This document shows, in pieces, positions 18,520 to 26,169 of a stretch of 64,000 bases of DNA (position 1 is the stretch's first letter; every line of letters begins with the position of its first letter). This stretch comes from CBDFNN01 sp965250215 (GTDB lineage: Bacteria; Bacteroidota; Rhodothermia; Rhodothermales; DATKEJ01): NCBI GenBank assembly GCA_965250215.1, contig CBDFNN010000004.1, positions 3,906,001-3,970,000 of the forward strand, in the 5' to 3' direction. Below the pieces are notes generated by a model. That model was not told the DNA's origin and ran no database searches. It was given only the letters and a program-made list of their open reading frames with translations. The position numbers and the translations under genes were made by a program.

Positions 18520-19023
18520 ATGAAGGATAGAGAAATCATACTGATTGCAGCCCTAGGAGATGAAAATCGGGTTATTGGCAAGGGATTGAAGCTTCCTTGG
18601 CATATTCCTGAGGATTTAAGGCGTTTCAAACGACTAACCAAGGGATATCCAATGATTATGGGCCGATTGACTTATCAGTCCCTAATTAACCAATTTGGTA
18701 GGCAATTACCTGGAAGACCTCATCTAGTATTGACCTCGAGACCGGATCAGTTTGATTATCCAGGAGCTCAAGCGTACCCAAATATGGAAGCCGCTCTAGC
18801 TGCTTGCGAGGATTTCGACAAAGTTTTTATTGCAGGAGGTGCCAAGGTATACGCTCAAGGTCTTGACATTTCTGACGTTTGGGAGTTGACATTTGTTGAA
18901 GGATCTCACGAAGGCGATGTTTTCTTTCCACCTTTCAAACAGCTTCTTGGCGTGACACATAGGATGATAGGCTGCGAAAATCGAGACGGTTTTCGATTCG
19001 AGACATTCCAAAAAATAGGATAG
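18520..19023 (+). CDS. folA: Dihydrofolate reductase
   Basis: NADPH-dependent reduction of dihydrofolate. Length is 167 aa. ILIAALGDENRVIGKG and LPWHIPEDLRRFKRLT contain the substrate-binding acidic residue (D in PEDL). MIMGRLTYQSL, LPGRPHLVLTSRP and VFIAGGAKVYAQ are the NADPH-binding and core strands. It is divergent from rpmH. No thyA is adjacent, whereas thyA-folA pairs are common, so it is probably expressed alone. Confidence 0.95.
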   Translation: MKDREIILIAALGDENRVIGKGLKLPWHIPEDLRRFKRLTKGYPMIMGRLTYQSLINQFGRQLPGRPHLVLTSRPDQFDYPGAQAYPNMEAALAACEDFDKVFIAGGAKVYAQGLDISDVWELTFVEGSHEGDVFFPPFKQLLGVTHRMIGCENRDGFRFETFQKIG

Positions 19024-19419
19024 AGTACTAGCTCGATCTAGGATTAAGCACAAGTGACAATTTGCCTTGCTGCAGAAAGGAACAGATCAGCCGAATCTAA
19101 TTTATTCAATTAGAGCGAGTCGCCATTAGTTTCTATAGAATCGGACCAGAGAAATAAGAGGGGGAAGACTATTGCACAATCTATATTCCTTTACTACATT
19201 ATAGTACGTGAGTATACAGTAATATAGATTGGTCAGGAGTCACTCTTTGCGAGTTAACCACTCCAATTAATCGGGAGGCAATCTTTCTTTAAGGAGAGAT
19301 TCCAAGAAGATACACTTTTGAGGCAAAGTGATACTTCAGGCTATTTGGAGGAATAGTTACCTGATTGATATCGAAGATCCCTTACACGGGCCAGTCTCCA
19401 ATTCAAGTGAGGCAACCTA
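19024..19419. other. Intergenic gap of 396 bases with a long-range inverted repeat
   Basis: No plausible ORF or tRNA is seen. A perfect 10-bp inverted repeat AATCTATATT (19178-19187) / AATATAGATT (19221-19230) encloses 33 AT-rich bases. It lies about 190 bases upstream of the subtilase start and could be an operator or promoter region for that gene. AAGGAGAG-like purine runs at 19295-19305 are too far from the ATG to be its ribosome binding site. Confidence 0.5.
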
Positions 19420-21783
19420 ATGACAACTAGAGTAACAACCCTACTCCTAGTTCTCGCCCTATCAAGCAATGTTTGGGCGCAAGACGACACTTCAAAACAA
19501 CAATCCATAATCAGGGCCCTAAAGAAAGCCGATTGGATTGAAAAATCTAACCCCAGACTAAAATATTCGACCTTTCCTAAATTTGTAGAATCCGGAAACA
19601 CCACCCAATCCATTTTGATGGATGTGGTGGAGGGTGTTCCTTTGTATTCAAATGATTTATCCCTCTCTGAGCCCTTGCTCCACGCTAAGTTGCTTCCCCT
19701 TACTAGCTATATCGAGATGCATCTTATAAATGAGCTCTGGAATGGAGGTTCATTATCCTTGGAATTGAGCGGGGAAAATCAAACGATCGGACACGGTGAA
19801 GGAGCTAGAGCGACCCACAGCGAATTCAGCCTGGCAAATATTACTTACCAAGACAATCCTATCATTTCTCATCATGGTACCGCAGTCGCCGGAGTTATCA
19901 GCGCTGAGGGAATTCAAACAAATGTTGGAAAAGGGTCTTCATATGGTGCCAATATCGTCAGCTACAATAGATATATGGGAGATATCTTCCAGATGGACCT
20001 GCTGGCAAAGAACGGCGCCGTCGCTTCAAATCATTCCTATGGGGGGCCTGCGGCATGGTCATATTGTTCGATCACCGGCAAATATATTTGGAACTCCATT
20101 GGCACGGCTGATACAAATATTTTGTTTGGCCGCTATGATTCGTTCACAACGATTCCTCTAGATACTCTGGCATATCTGAACCCTCACTACACCGTTGTTC
20201 AGGCAGCCGGAAATTCAAAAACAACTGGTCCCAATTCCGATGGTACGACCATGGATGGCTACCATCTCATTTCCGAAACAGGCGCTGGCAACTGTGGACC
20301 AGTCTACACGGATCTAAGGTATCCAAATTCGGGTGGTCCAAGCTATGACACCATTGTAACACGAGGGACGGCGAAGAATATTATTACCGTTGGTATGATC
20401 GTGGCAAACGAAGGTGGATACAATGGAGCTGAAAATGTCGACGTTGATTACCGATCCAGTGCTGGGCCAACAGACGATGGTAGGATAAAGCCAGACATTG
20501 TTGCGGTACATGCGACTCCTGGCCCACAAGCATTATTCGTCCCATCGCACACGACGGATGACTCCTATGGATATGTAAGTGGCACCTCCGCCGCAGCAGG
20601 TGTTGTAACTGGCATTGTTGGCTTGTTAAATGAGCTTTGGATAGACTTGACTAGTGAGAGCCTTCGAAGCTCAGAAGTCAAGGCTTTGCTTATTACCAGT
20701 GCTTGGGAATCAGGCGCCAACGATGGTCCAGACTACGAAGCTGGCTGGGGAGTAGTAAACGCTAAAGCAGCCGCTGCTTTACTTCAGCTAGATGGCGGCT
20801 CGCGGGACCTGCTAAAAACCGTAAATCTTACTGATGGCGAAAGCATCGAGATTCCGGTTTATTCCAACACTGAGCAGCCACTGAAAATTACGGCAAGCTG
20901 GACGGACCCAGCTGGAACCGAGCTTTCTCCCTTAGTCAACGACATCGACATTAGGCTGCGACGAGAATCAGATGACTTTATTTTCGAGCCGTGGATCTTG
21001 GATCCAAACAACCCTTCGGCTCCAGCGACAAAAGGTGACAACTATTTAGATAATGTTGAGCAGATTCTAATCGATTCACCAGGGCAAGAAGTCTACACCT
21101 TGATAATAACACATAAAGCTAACCTTGTATCGGGAGCAAACGTCGCAACAGCGAATCACGGTCTAATTGGATCCCAATTGGTTTCTGTTGCTATTTCAGG
21201 CCAAGAAGACAGCACTCTGCCAGTTGAAATTGCATCTTTTGATTTGACGATCGATGCTAGAGATGTCTCTCTAAATTGGGCAACATCAAGCGAGCTAAAC
21301 AATGCGGGCTTCATGGTTCAACACAAACAAATTGGCGGAGAAATCTGGAACGATGTTCAATTCATTGAAGGATATGGTACAACGGAGGAAGTCAATTACT
21401 ACAGTTATCGTCTTGAAAACATTGACGTAGGTCAACACGCCTTCAGACTTCGGCAAATAGACTTTGATGGATCTGCCTCATTAACAGCTGTCTTGATAGC
21501 CTCAATCGAAGCTCCTGGAAGCTTCGTGATAGATTCAGCCTATCCAAATCCATTCAATCCAAGCACGAAATTAGGATTCTCTGTAAATGACCCGCAGCAA
21601 GTAAGAGCGAGTCTGTACAACGAAGTCGGTCAGCGACTTGGGATTCTGTTCAATGGATATGTCCCTGCAAATCAGCAATACACAATCGACATTGACGGGG
21701 CAGATCTCCCAAGTGGCAACTATCTGGTTCGATTAGAAGGAAAAGATGAATCAGTGACCCAGAGAATCGTCCTTATAAAATAG
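19420..21783 (+). CDS. Secreted S8 peptidase with T9SS sorting domain; catalytic Asp region carries Glu
   Basis: Length is 787 aa with signal peptide MTTRVTTLLLVLALSSNVWA. In the S8 domain, the expected Asp segment reads IGHGEGARATHSEF (E127 is the nearest acidic residue and no Asp is present), HHGTAVAG gives H152, AAGNS gives N265 and SGTSAAAG gives S390. SNHSYG and AGPTDDGRIKPD mark the Bacteroidota S8 group. A P-domain-like beta region follows, then the shared module LNWATSSELNNAGFMVQ...FRLRQIDFDG, then a T9SS type A sorting domain (AYPNPFNPSTKL, LPSGNYLVRLEGK). It is likely exported to the surface. Whether it is active with Glu is uncertain. Confidence 0.88.
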   Translation: MTTRVTTLLLVLALSSNVWAQDDTSKQQSIIRALKKADWIEKSNPRLKYSTFPKFVESGNTTQSILMDVVEGVPLYSNDLSLSEPLLHAKLLPLTSYIEMHLINELWNGGSLSLELSGENQTIGHGEGARATHSEFSLANITYQDNPIISHHGTAVAGVISAEGIQTNVGKGSSYGANIVSYNRYMGDIFQMDLLAKNGAVASNHSYGGPAAWSYCSITGKYIWNSIGTADTNILFGRYDSFTTIPLDTLAYLNPHYTVVQAAGNSKTTGPNSDGTTMDGYHLISETGAGNCGPVYTDLRYPNSGGPSYDTIVTRGTAKNIITVGMIVANEGGYNGAENVDVDYRSSAGPTDDGRIKPDIVAVHATPGPQALFVPSHTTDDSYGYVSGTSAAAGVVTGIVGLLNELWIDLTSESLRSSEVKALLITSAWESGANDGPDYEAGWGVVNAKAAAALLQLDGGSRDLLKTVNLTDGESIEIPVYSNTEQPLKITASWTDPAGTELSPLVNDIDIRLRRESDDFIFEPWILDPNNPSAPATKGDNYLDNVEQILIDSPGQEVYTLIITHKANLVSGANVATANHGLIGSQLVSVAISGQEDSTLPVEIASFDLTIDARDVSLNWATSSELNNAGFMVQHKQIGGEIWNDVQFIEGYGTTEEVNYYSYRLENIDVGQHAFRLRQIDFDGSASLTAVLIASIEAPGSFVIDSAYPNPFNPSTKLGFSVNDPQQVRASLYNEVGQRLGILFNGYVPANQQYTIDIDGADLPSGNYLVRLEGKDESVTQRIVLIK

Positions 21784-21845
21784 TTGGCTTGCTAAGACAG
21801 ATTCCATATCAATTGGCATCTAGTTGACGAAATTTCATACAAATA

Positions 21846-21881
21846 AAAAAGGCCCCTTCATTCATGTAGAGGCCTTTTTTG
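21846..21881. terminator. Bidirectional terminator between convergent genes
   Basis: The stem AAAAAAGGCC / GGCCTTTTTT (10 bp) has a 16-base loop and A and T tracts on the two sides. It sits between the subtilase stop (+) and the DUF937 gene stop (-), so it can end transcription from both directions. Confidence 0.85.
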
Positions 21882-21897
21882 ATTTTAGTTCACCGGA

Positions 21898-22797
21898 CTA
21901 GACTAACAGATTGCCAGCAGCGTCGGCCGCAACGTCAACCATGTCACCTGTGGCATCACCTACTATTGAGCCAGCCCCATCAACCCCACTATTAGCGCCA
22001 TCTTGAAGATCTGATCCACAAGCTTTCCAGCCAAAGAAAGCCGCAGCAGCGATAAGTAATATTGGAAGTAATTTCTTCAAAAGAGATCCACTTGAAGAAG
22101 TTATGTCTGAACTCGTTGCGGCAACATTTCCAGATGCTCCAGCAGCATCGTTCAATAGATCATCGGCTCCGTCCGCGGCGGCGATATTTGCACCGCTTGC
22201 TGCAGATCCAGCGCTACTGACCACATCTTCGACACCAGCCGAGGCTCCAGAGGCCAAATCACCCAGACCTCCAAGTCCTATAGACTCGAATAGTGCAGCT
22301 GGAGCAGCACCTTTCAAATGATCAGCCTGTCCAGCAAGAAGACCCGCAAGGCCACTGGCATCGAAGTCATTGTCCTTAGTCGTCTTCTTAAGAAGACCCA
22401 TGATTATTGGAGCGGCAAGACTCAAGAGAGAAGACGAAGATCCTTTTCCAAGACCACTCATTTTAGCAATCGTACCTGCAATAGGTCCTAGGTTATGTCC
22501 GAACAGACTCGAAAGAATTCCACTTCCAGCCGACTTCGTAGTCTCCATCTTGCCGCCAGAAAACATACCGAGAACGTTGTCAAGCATTCCGTCGTCTGCA
22601 TCATCCAGCATGTTGAATATGGTACTAGCTCCAGAACTAGTTGTCGACTTTTGCATGAGTCCGCCAAGAAGTGCAGGTAGTACACCACCAAGTGCCGTGC
22701 TGGTAGCTTCTTCTTTTTCGCCAAGAGCGCTAGCGAGGGCACCTGCAGCGCCACCGCTAAAATATCCTTTGGCAAGGTCTAATAGATTAATGTCCAT
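21898..22797 (-). CDS. DUF937-containing membrane-anchored protein
   Basis: The ATG at 22797 (MDINLLDLAKGYFSGGAAGAL) fits DUF937 starts; an upstream TTG at 22830 is also in frame. Residues 1-160 are Gly/Ala/Leu-rich helical repeats (LGGVLPALLGGLMQK, LSLAAPIIMGLLKK) typical of DUF937/YidB-like proteins. A linker rich in Ser, Ala and Asp (about 175-245) leads to one membrane helix (LLKKLLPILLIAAAAFFGWKACG) and a short acidic Gly/Ala tail. The single C-terminal transmembrane segment is more than the minimal DUF937 domain has. The function is unknown and it is probably monocistronic. Confidence 0.8.
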   Translation of the reverse strand: MDINLLDLAKGYFSGGAAGALASALGEKEEATSTALGGVLPALLGGLMQKSTTSSGASTIFNMLDDADDGMLDNVLGMFSGGKMETTKSAGSGILSSLFGHNLGPIAGTIAKMSGLGKGSSSSLLSLAAPIIMGLLKKTTKDNDFDASGLAGLLAGQADHLKGAAPAALFESIGLGGLGDLASGASAGVEDVVSSAGSAASGANIAAADGADDLLNDAAGASGNVAATSSDITSSSGSLLKKLLPILLIAAAAFFGWKACGSDLQDGANSGVDGAGSIVGDATGDMVDVAADAAGNLLV

Positions 22798-23008
22798 GTT
22801 GCTTTCGCTTTTTGTGGGATTCAAAGACAATTTGGTCTTTGTAAAATACGCGGAAATGGAAAATCAGTGAGATTCGATTTCTTGACTTTTACTGAGGTAG
22901 GCCTCATTTGAAGCCGGATCTCCTCCATATCATTTTTTCCGCGGGGAGTTTACGGCCTCAAAATAATCGATTTATCTCGCTCTTCCAATGCTTCGAAAAT
23001 GCTCAAGC

Positions 23009-23039
23009 TCAATGTATCAGCGCATATCCGATACATTGA
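23009..23039. promoter_or_regulatory. Perfect 10-bp inverted repeat upstream of the DUF937 gene
   Basis: TCAATGTATC / GATACATTGA is separated by 11 bases. There is no T tract on either side, so it is not an ordinary terminator. It is about 210 bases upstream of the DUF937 ATG. It may be an operator; this is inference. Confidence 0.4.
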
Positions 23040-23070
23040 ACCTGAGCTCTTACGCAAATCTCAAGAGACA

Positions 23071-23101
23071 AAAAAAGGGACCAGCATAACGCTGGTCCCT
23101 T
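23071..23101 (-). terminator. Rho-independent terminator after the tail-collar gene
   Basis: AAGGGACCAGC / GCTGGTCCCTT (11-bp stem, 5-base loop) is followed on the minus strand by a run of T. It lies about 20 bases after the stop of the leftward tail-collar gene. Confidence 0.92.
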
Positions 23102-23122
23102 GAATAGTCCACCGGACTAAAG

Positions 23123-23629
23123 TTAGTTGCGAGACGGGAAAACGCCCACTAATGCGATACACCAGTTTATAGCTAGGTAGGGTTGTCGATTTTCATGCTG
23201 TTGGCTACCCCCAGTATTCCCAATCGTCGCGGCATTCAAAACGGCGTCAGGAGCTTGAGTTCTGTAAATCTGTGACGCTGCTAGAGAGTTGCCAGACGGT
23301 TTGTTGTTGTCGGCCTCTTCTGCCACTACATTTGCAGAGTGATTATGGGAAGGAATTTGAGTCGTGTTTAGAGTTACGTGCTCAGCGCCTCCTTTTTGGC
23401 CAATGGCGTAATTCGAGAGTCCTGGGCCATTTCCAAAGCCAATGGCGGCTCGACCCCGTAAATCAGGTAGCCCAAATGTTGTCCTTCCATCTCCTCCGTA
23501 GGTCGTACCAAGCAGAGAAAACAGAGCTGAGTTTGCACTAATGGGTAAAAGTTGGCCTTCACATTTCGCCCAGCCACGAGGGGCAAAATTGAATCCGAAA
23601 GGGGTAATCATTCCGAGAAATGGTTCCAT
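23123..23629 (-). CDS. Phage tail collar domain protein (MdpB-like)
   Basis: A 168-residue protein of the 'microcystin-dependent protein' / tail-collar family: MITPFGFNFAPRGWAKCEGQ, LLPISANSALFSLLGTTYGG, DGRTTFGLPDLRGRAAIG, IPSHNHS and a C-terminal RQPYLAINWCIALVGVFPSRN. Such proteins are widespread in Bacteroidota and cyanobacteria outside phages. No other phage gene is present here, so it is not evidence of a prophage. It has no signal peptide. The function in bacteria is not settled. Confidence 0.9.
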   Translation of the reverse strand: MEPFLGMITPFGFNFAPRGWAKCEGQLLPISANSALFSLLGTTYGGDGRTTFGLPDLRGRAAIGFGNGPGLSNYAIGQKGGAEHVTLNTTQIPSHNHSANVVAEEADNNKPSGNSLAASQIYRTQAPDAVLNAATIGNTGGSQQHENRQPYLAINWCIALVGVFPSRN

Positions 23630-23845
23630 TGTATTTTATCTTTATGAGTCCGGGATATTGAATGACACCCCGTGCCTCGGTGAGAAAGGATCTGAAGCAG
23701 GATCAGCGGGTGAGCCTCAAATTTTCTTGCCTCAGAATTTCATTCCTATGTTAAAACCTAGATGCATAGGAAGCAAATAGACAAGGTCTTAGACATGAAA
23801 TATCTTGCCTACTTATCTTATCAATAGTACCCTTGAATATTGCGA

Positions 23846-25081
23846 TCAGCTCTCTTTAATGCTATTGGCTGCGATATAGGCCCCTGTCCAAGCGGATTGA
23901 AAATTGAATCCGCCGGTCACGCCATCAATATTTAAAATCTCTCCCGCGAAGTAGAAATTGGCCATTCGCTTGCTCGAGAATTTCGAAAAATCAATTTCCT
24001 TTAAGTCAATTCCTCCAGCCGTTACGAATTCCTCCTTGAATCGATTTTGACCTAGCATATCGAAGCGAGACGATTTAAGAGTGGTAAACAAGGTAGCTAG
24101 ATCCTGCTTTGAGCACGAAGCTATCTTCCGCGTTGAGTCAAGATTTGAAGTCTCCACGAGGCGCTGGGCCAATCGTTTGGGAAGGCCCATAAGCTGATGA
24201 TTCCCAATCAATTTCTTAGCGTAGATTTGTCGCCAAGAATCAAACTCCTCTCGACTGAGATCTGGGCGAAAGTCCACTGTGATTTGGCTTTTGTAATCCA
24301 AAGAATGGAAATGCCTAGCCAGATGTGAACTAAGTTTTAATACCGCAGGACCACTAAGGCCCTTATGTGTGATCATGAGTGGACCCTCACTTTTAAAGCT
24401 GTGATCTTCGGCGGAAACTATCACCCTATCAAGGCTAATTCCGGCTAGACCTTCCAAGCGCTGATCTTTGATCTGAAAAGTGAAAAGACTTGCTACTGGA
24501 TCGACAATTTCGAATCCTAAAGCTTGTAGAAGATGCCAAACAGGTTTGCTACTCCCGGTCGCCATAAATACTCGGTCTGCACTCAACACATCACCATCGG
24601 AAAGCTCAAGATTGAATCCATCCTCTCCCTCTCTCAAAGCCTCGATTGAAACGAGCTTGGACCCCATTCTAACATGGACGCCGTTTTCATTACATTCTCG
24701 ACGTAAGCAATCGATTATGGACTGAGAATTATCACTTCGTGGGAAAATCCGACCGTCGGCTTCCGTCTTTAGTTGCACTCCTCTGCTTTCAAACCAATCG
24801 ACTGTATCCCGTGGACCGAAGCGATTAAATGGTCCTAAAAGTTCTCGCCTTCCCCTTGGATAATGCGTGGATAAGATCTCGGGGTCCTCGCAATCATGCG
24901 TCACATTACATCTTCCCCCGCCTGAAATGCGTACTTTATGCAGGACCCCAACACTCTTCTCAATAATGCTGACTTTTGCACGAGGGCACAATGCGGAGAC
25001 ATTTGCTGCAAAGAAAAAGCCTGCAGCTCCTCCCCCAACTACGACGATTCTCAAGTCTGAGTTAGAGTTTCCTTGTGTCAA
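23846..25081 (-). CDS. HI0933/YhiN-type FAD-dependent oxidoreductase
   Basis: A 411-residue flavoprotein from a TTG start at 25081 preceded by AAGGA at a good distance. FAD-binding RIVVVGGGAAGFFFA is followed by KVRISGGGRCNVTH, GRIFPRSDNSQSI and the C-terminal TAGGIDLKEIDF, FAGEILNIDGVTGGFNFQSAWTGA of the HI0933 family. The reaction is unknown for most members. It is the last gene of the long leftward ilv-leu operon, 8 bases after the T9SS protein, with no obvious link to amino-acid synthesis. Confidence 0.88.
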   Translation of the reverse strand: MTQGNSNSDLRIVVVGGGAAGFFFAANVSALCPRAKVSIIEKSVGVLHKVRISGGGRCNVTHDCEDPEILSTHYPRGRRELLGPFNRFGPRDTVDWFESRGVQLKTEADGRIFPRSDNSQSIIDCLRRECNENGVHVRMGSKLVSIEALREGEDGFNLELSDGDVLSADRVFMATGSSKPVWHLLQALGFEIVDPVASLFTFQIKDQRLEGLAGISLDRVIVSAEDHSFKSEGPLMITHKGLSGPAVLKLSSHLARHFHSLDYKSQITVDFRPDLSREEFDSWRQIYAKKLIGNHQLMGLPKRLAQRLVETSNLDSTRKIASCSKQDLATLFTTLKSSRFDMLGQNRFKEEFVTAGGIDLKEIDFSKFSSKRMANFYFAGEILNIDGVTGGFNFQSAWTGAYIAANSIKES

Positions 25082-25089
25082 ATTAGTCC

Positions 25090-26169
25090 TTAGGGAAGTA
25101 CAGAAAACGACACTGTCGCGATGCCTGAATCTGTTTCTAGCCTGGCAAAATATAGCCCTGCCCTTAGTCCTGACAGCTCAGATTTCAAGATGTGTTGACC
25201 ACCAAGGACTAGCCCTTTCTTGATCTCCTTTACATTGCGGCCTAAAGAGTCGAATATTTGAAAATCGATCTCGGTAGCCACTTTCACATCAAGCCGGAAT
25301 GTAACTTCGTGTGCGGCAGGGTTTGGATAGCCCTGTAGTCCAGAGATCTCCCTTGGTAACTCAATATCAATGCTAGTCGGCAGGTTAGCCAACAATGTAA
25401 CATCTATCCAGGGATATACTCCGTTGTTATTGAATCCACTCCATTCATCGGAAAGGTTGTGCCAAGTATCATCAAACCACAATTCCCAAGCCTCTGGCAC
25501 TCTAATACCTTGTTCATCTGAAGCAGCGATGCCAAAGAGACCCGGATCATTCATGCTCGCCGTAAAATCAACCACCACATAAAACAGACGATCTGTTAGA
25601 ACATTCTGTGATAAAACGTTGACTGTAAAATCTCCGTCGTTTTCGTTCTCACTATGATCGAAGATATCTCCAGCTGCATCGGCAAGAGCAAATGATTCAG
25701 AAAATAGAGGCGTACCACTTGGGCCGTTCTCAAGCGTACCATTCATTATCAGGACATCGTAAGTCTCCGTACTAATGTCAGGACGTAAGTACGAGAAGAC
25801 GATTCCAACTTCAGCCACCACCCAATCACTTAGACTATCGGGAACCGTGAATGCTAAGGCTTTGGCTTTGTCTCCAAAAATATTAGGACCCATAACGAAT
25901 CCCGAATCAGGAGGAGTCTGATTGACTCCATCAAAATCTACGTCAACCGTCCAGGCTACGGCACCAGCATCGAGATCGTAGTAGCTTAGAATGAGACTGT
26001 CCACTAAACTTGACCTTAAGCTGACTCGCTGTATGCTTTCATTTTTGTGCTTGAGCTTGCCGACAGTCGACTTGAGTGCACCCGATTTCTGAGCAAAAGC
26101 ATCTTGAGTCGAAAGGAAAATGCTGAGGGTGAGAACGAGAGAAAGGAGACCTAGCAGACGTGTTTTCAT
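25090..26169 (-). CDS. Secreted T9SS cargo protein coupled to cimA
   Basis: Length is 359 aa with signal peptide MKTRLLGLLSLVLTLSIFLSTQDAFA. The middle (about 50-260) is an unrecognised beta-rich domain with an acidic character (YYDLDAGAVAWTVDVDFDG, NDGDFTVNVLSQNV, GIAASDEQGIRVPEAWELW). The last 80 residues are a T9SS sorting domain (LQGYPNPAAHEVTF, SLGRNVKEI, LRAGLYFARLET). The ATG overlaps the cimA stop by four bases, so it is translated with the biosynthetic operon. Why a surface protein should be coupled to branched-chain amino-acid synthesis is not evident. Confidence 0.82.
   Translation of the reverse strand: MKTRLLGLLSLVLTLSIFLSTQDAFAQKSGALKSTVGKLKHKNESIQRVSLRSSLVDSLILSYYDLDAGAVAWTVDVDFDGVNQTPPDSGFVMGPNIFGDKAKALAFTVPDSLSDWVVAEVGIVFSYLRPDISTETYDVLIMNGTLENGPSGTPLFSESFALADAAGDIFDHSENENDGDFTVNVLSQNVLTDRLFYVVVDFTASMNDPGLFGIAASDEQGIRVPEAWELWFDDTWHNLSDEWSGFNNNGVYPWIDVTLLANLPTSIDIELPREISGLQGYPNPAAHEVTFRLDVKVATEIDFQIFDSLGRNVKEIKKGLVLGGQHILKSELSGLRAGLYFARLETDSGIATVSFSVLP

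Larger units (their letters stand above)
22798..23122. other. Intergenic gap with palindrome and terminator
   Basis: This 325-base gap holds no plausible gene. It carries the inverted repeat at 23009-23039 and the terminator at 23071-23101, plus the promoter region of the leftward DUF937 gene. Confidence 0.6.

Noticed and set aside
23123..23629. Tail-collar protein as a sign of prophage
   Set aside because: It is a stand-alone MdpB-like gene with its own terminator; no capsid, integrase, terminase or other tail gene is near.
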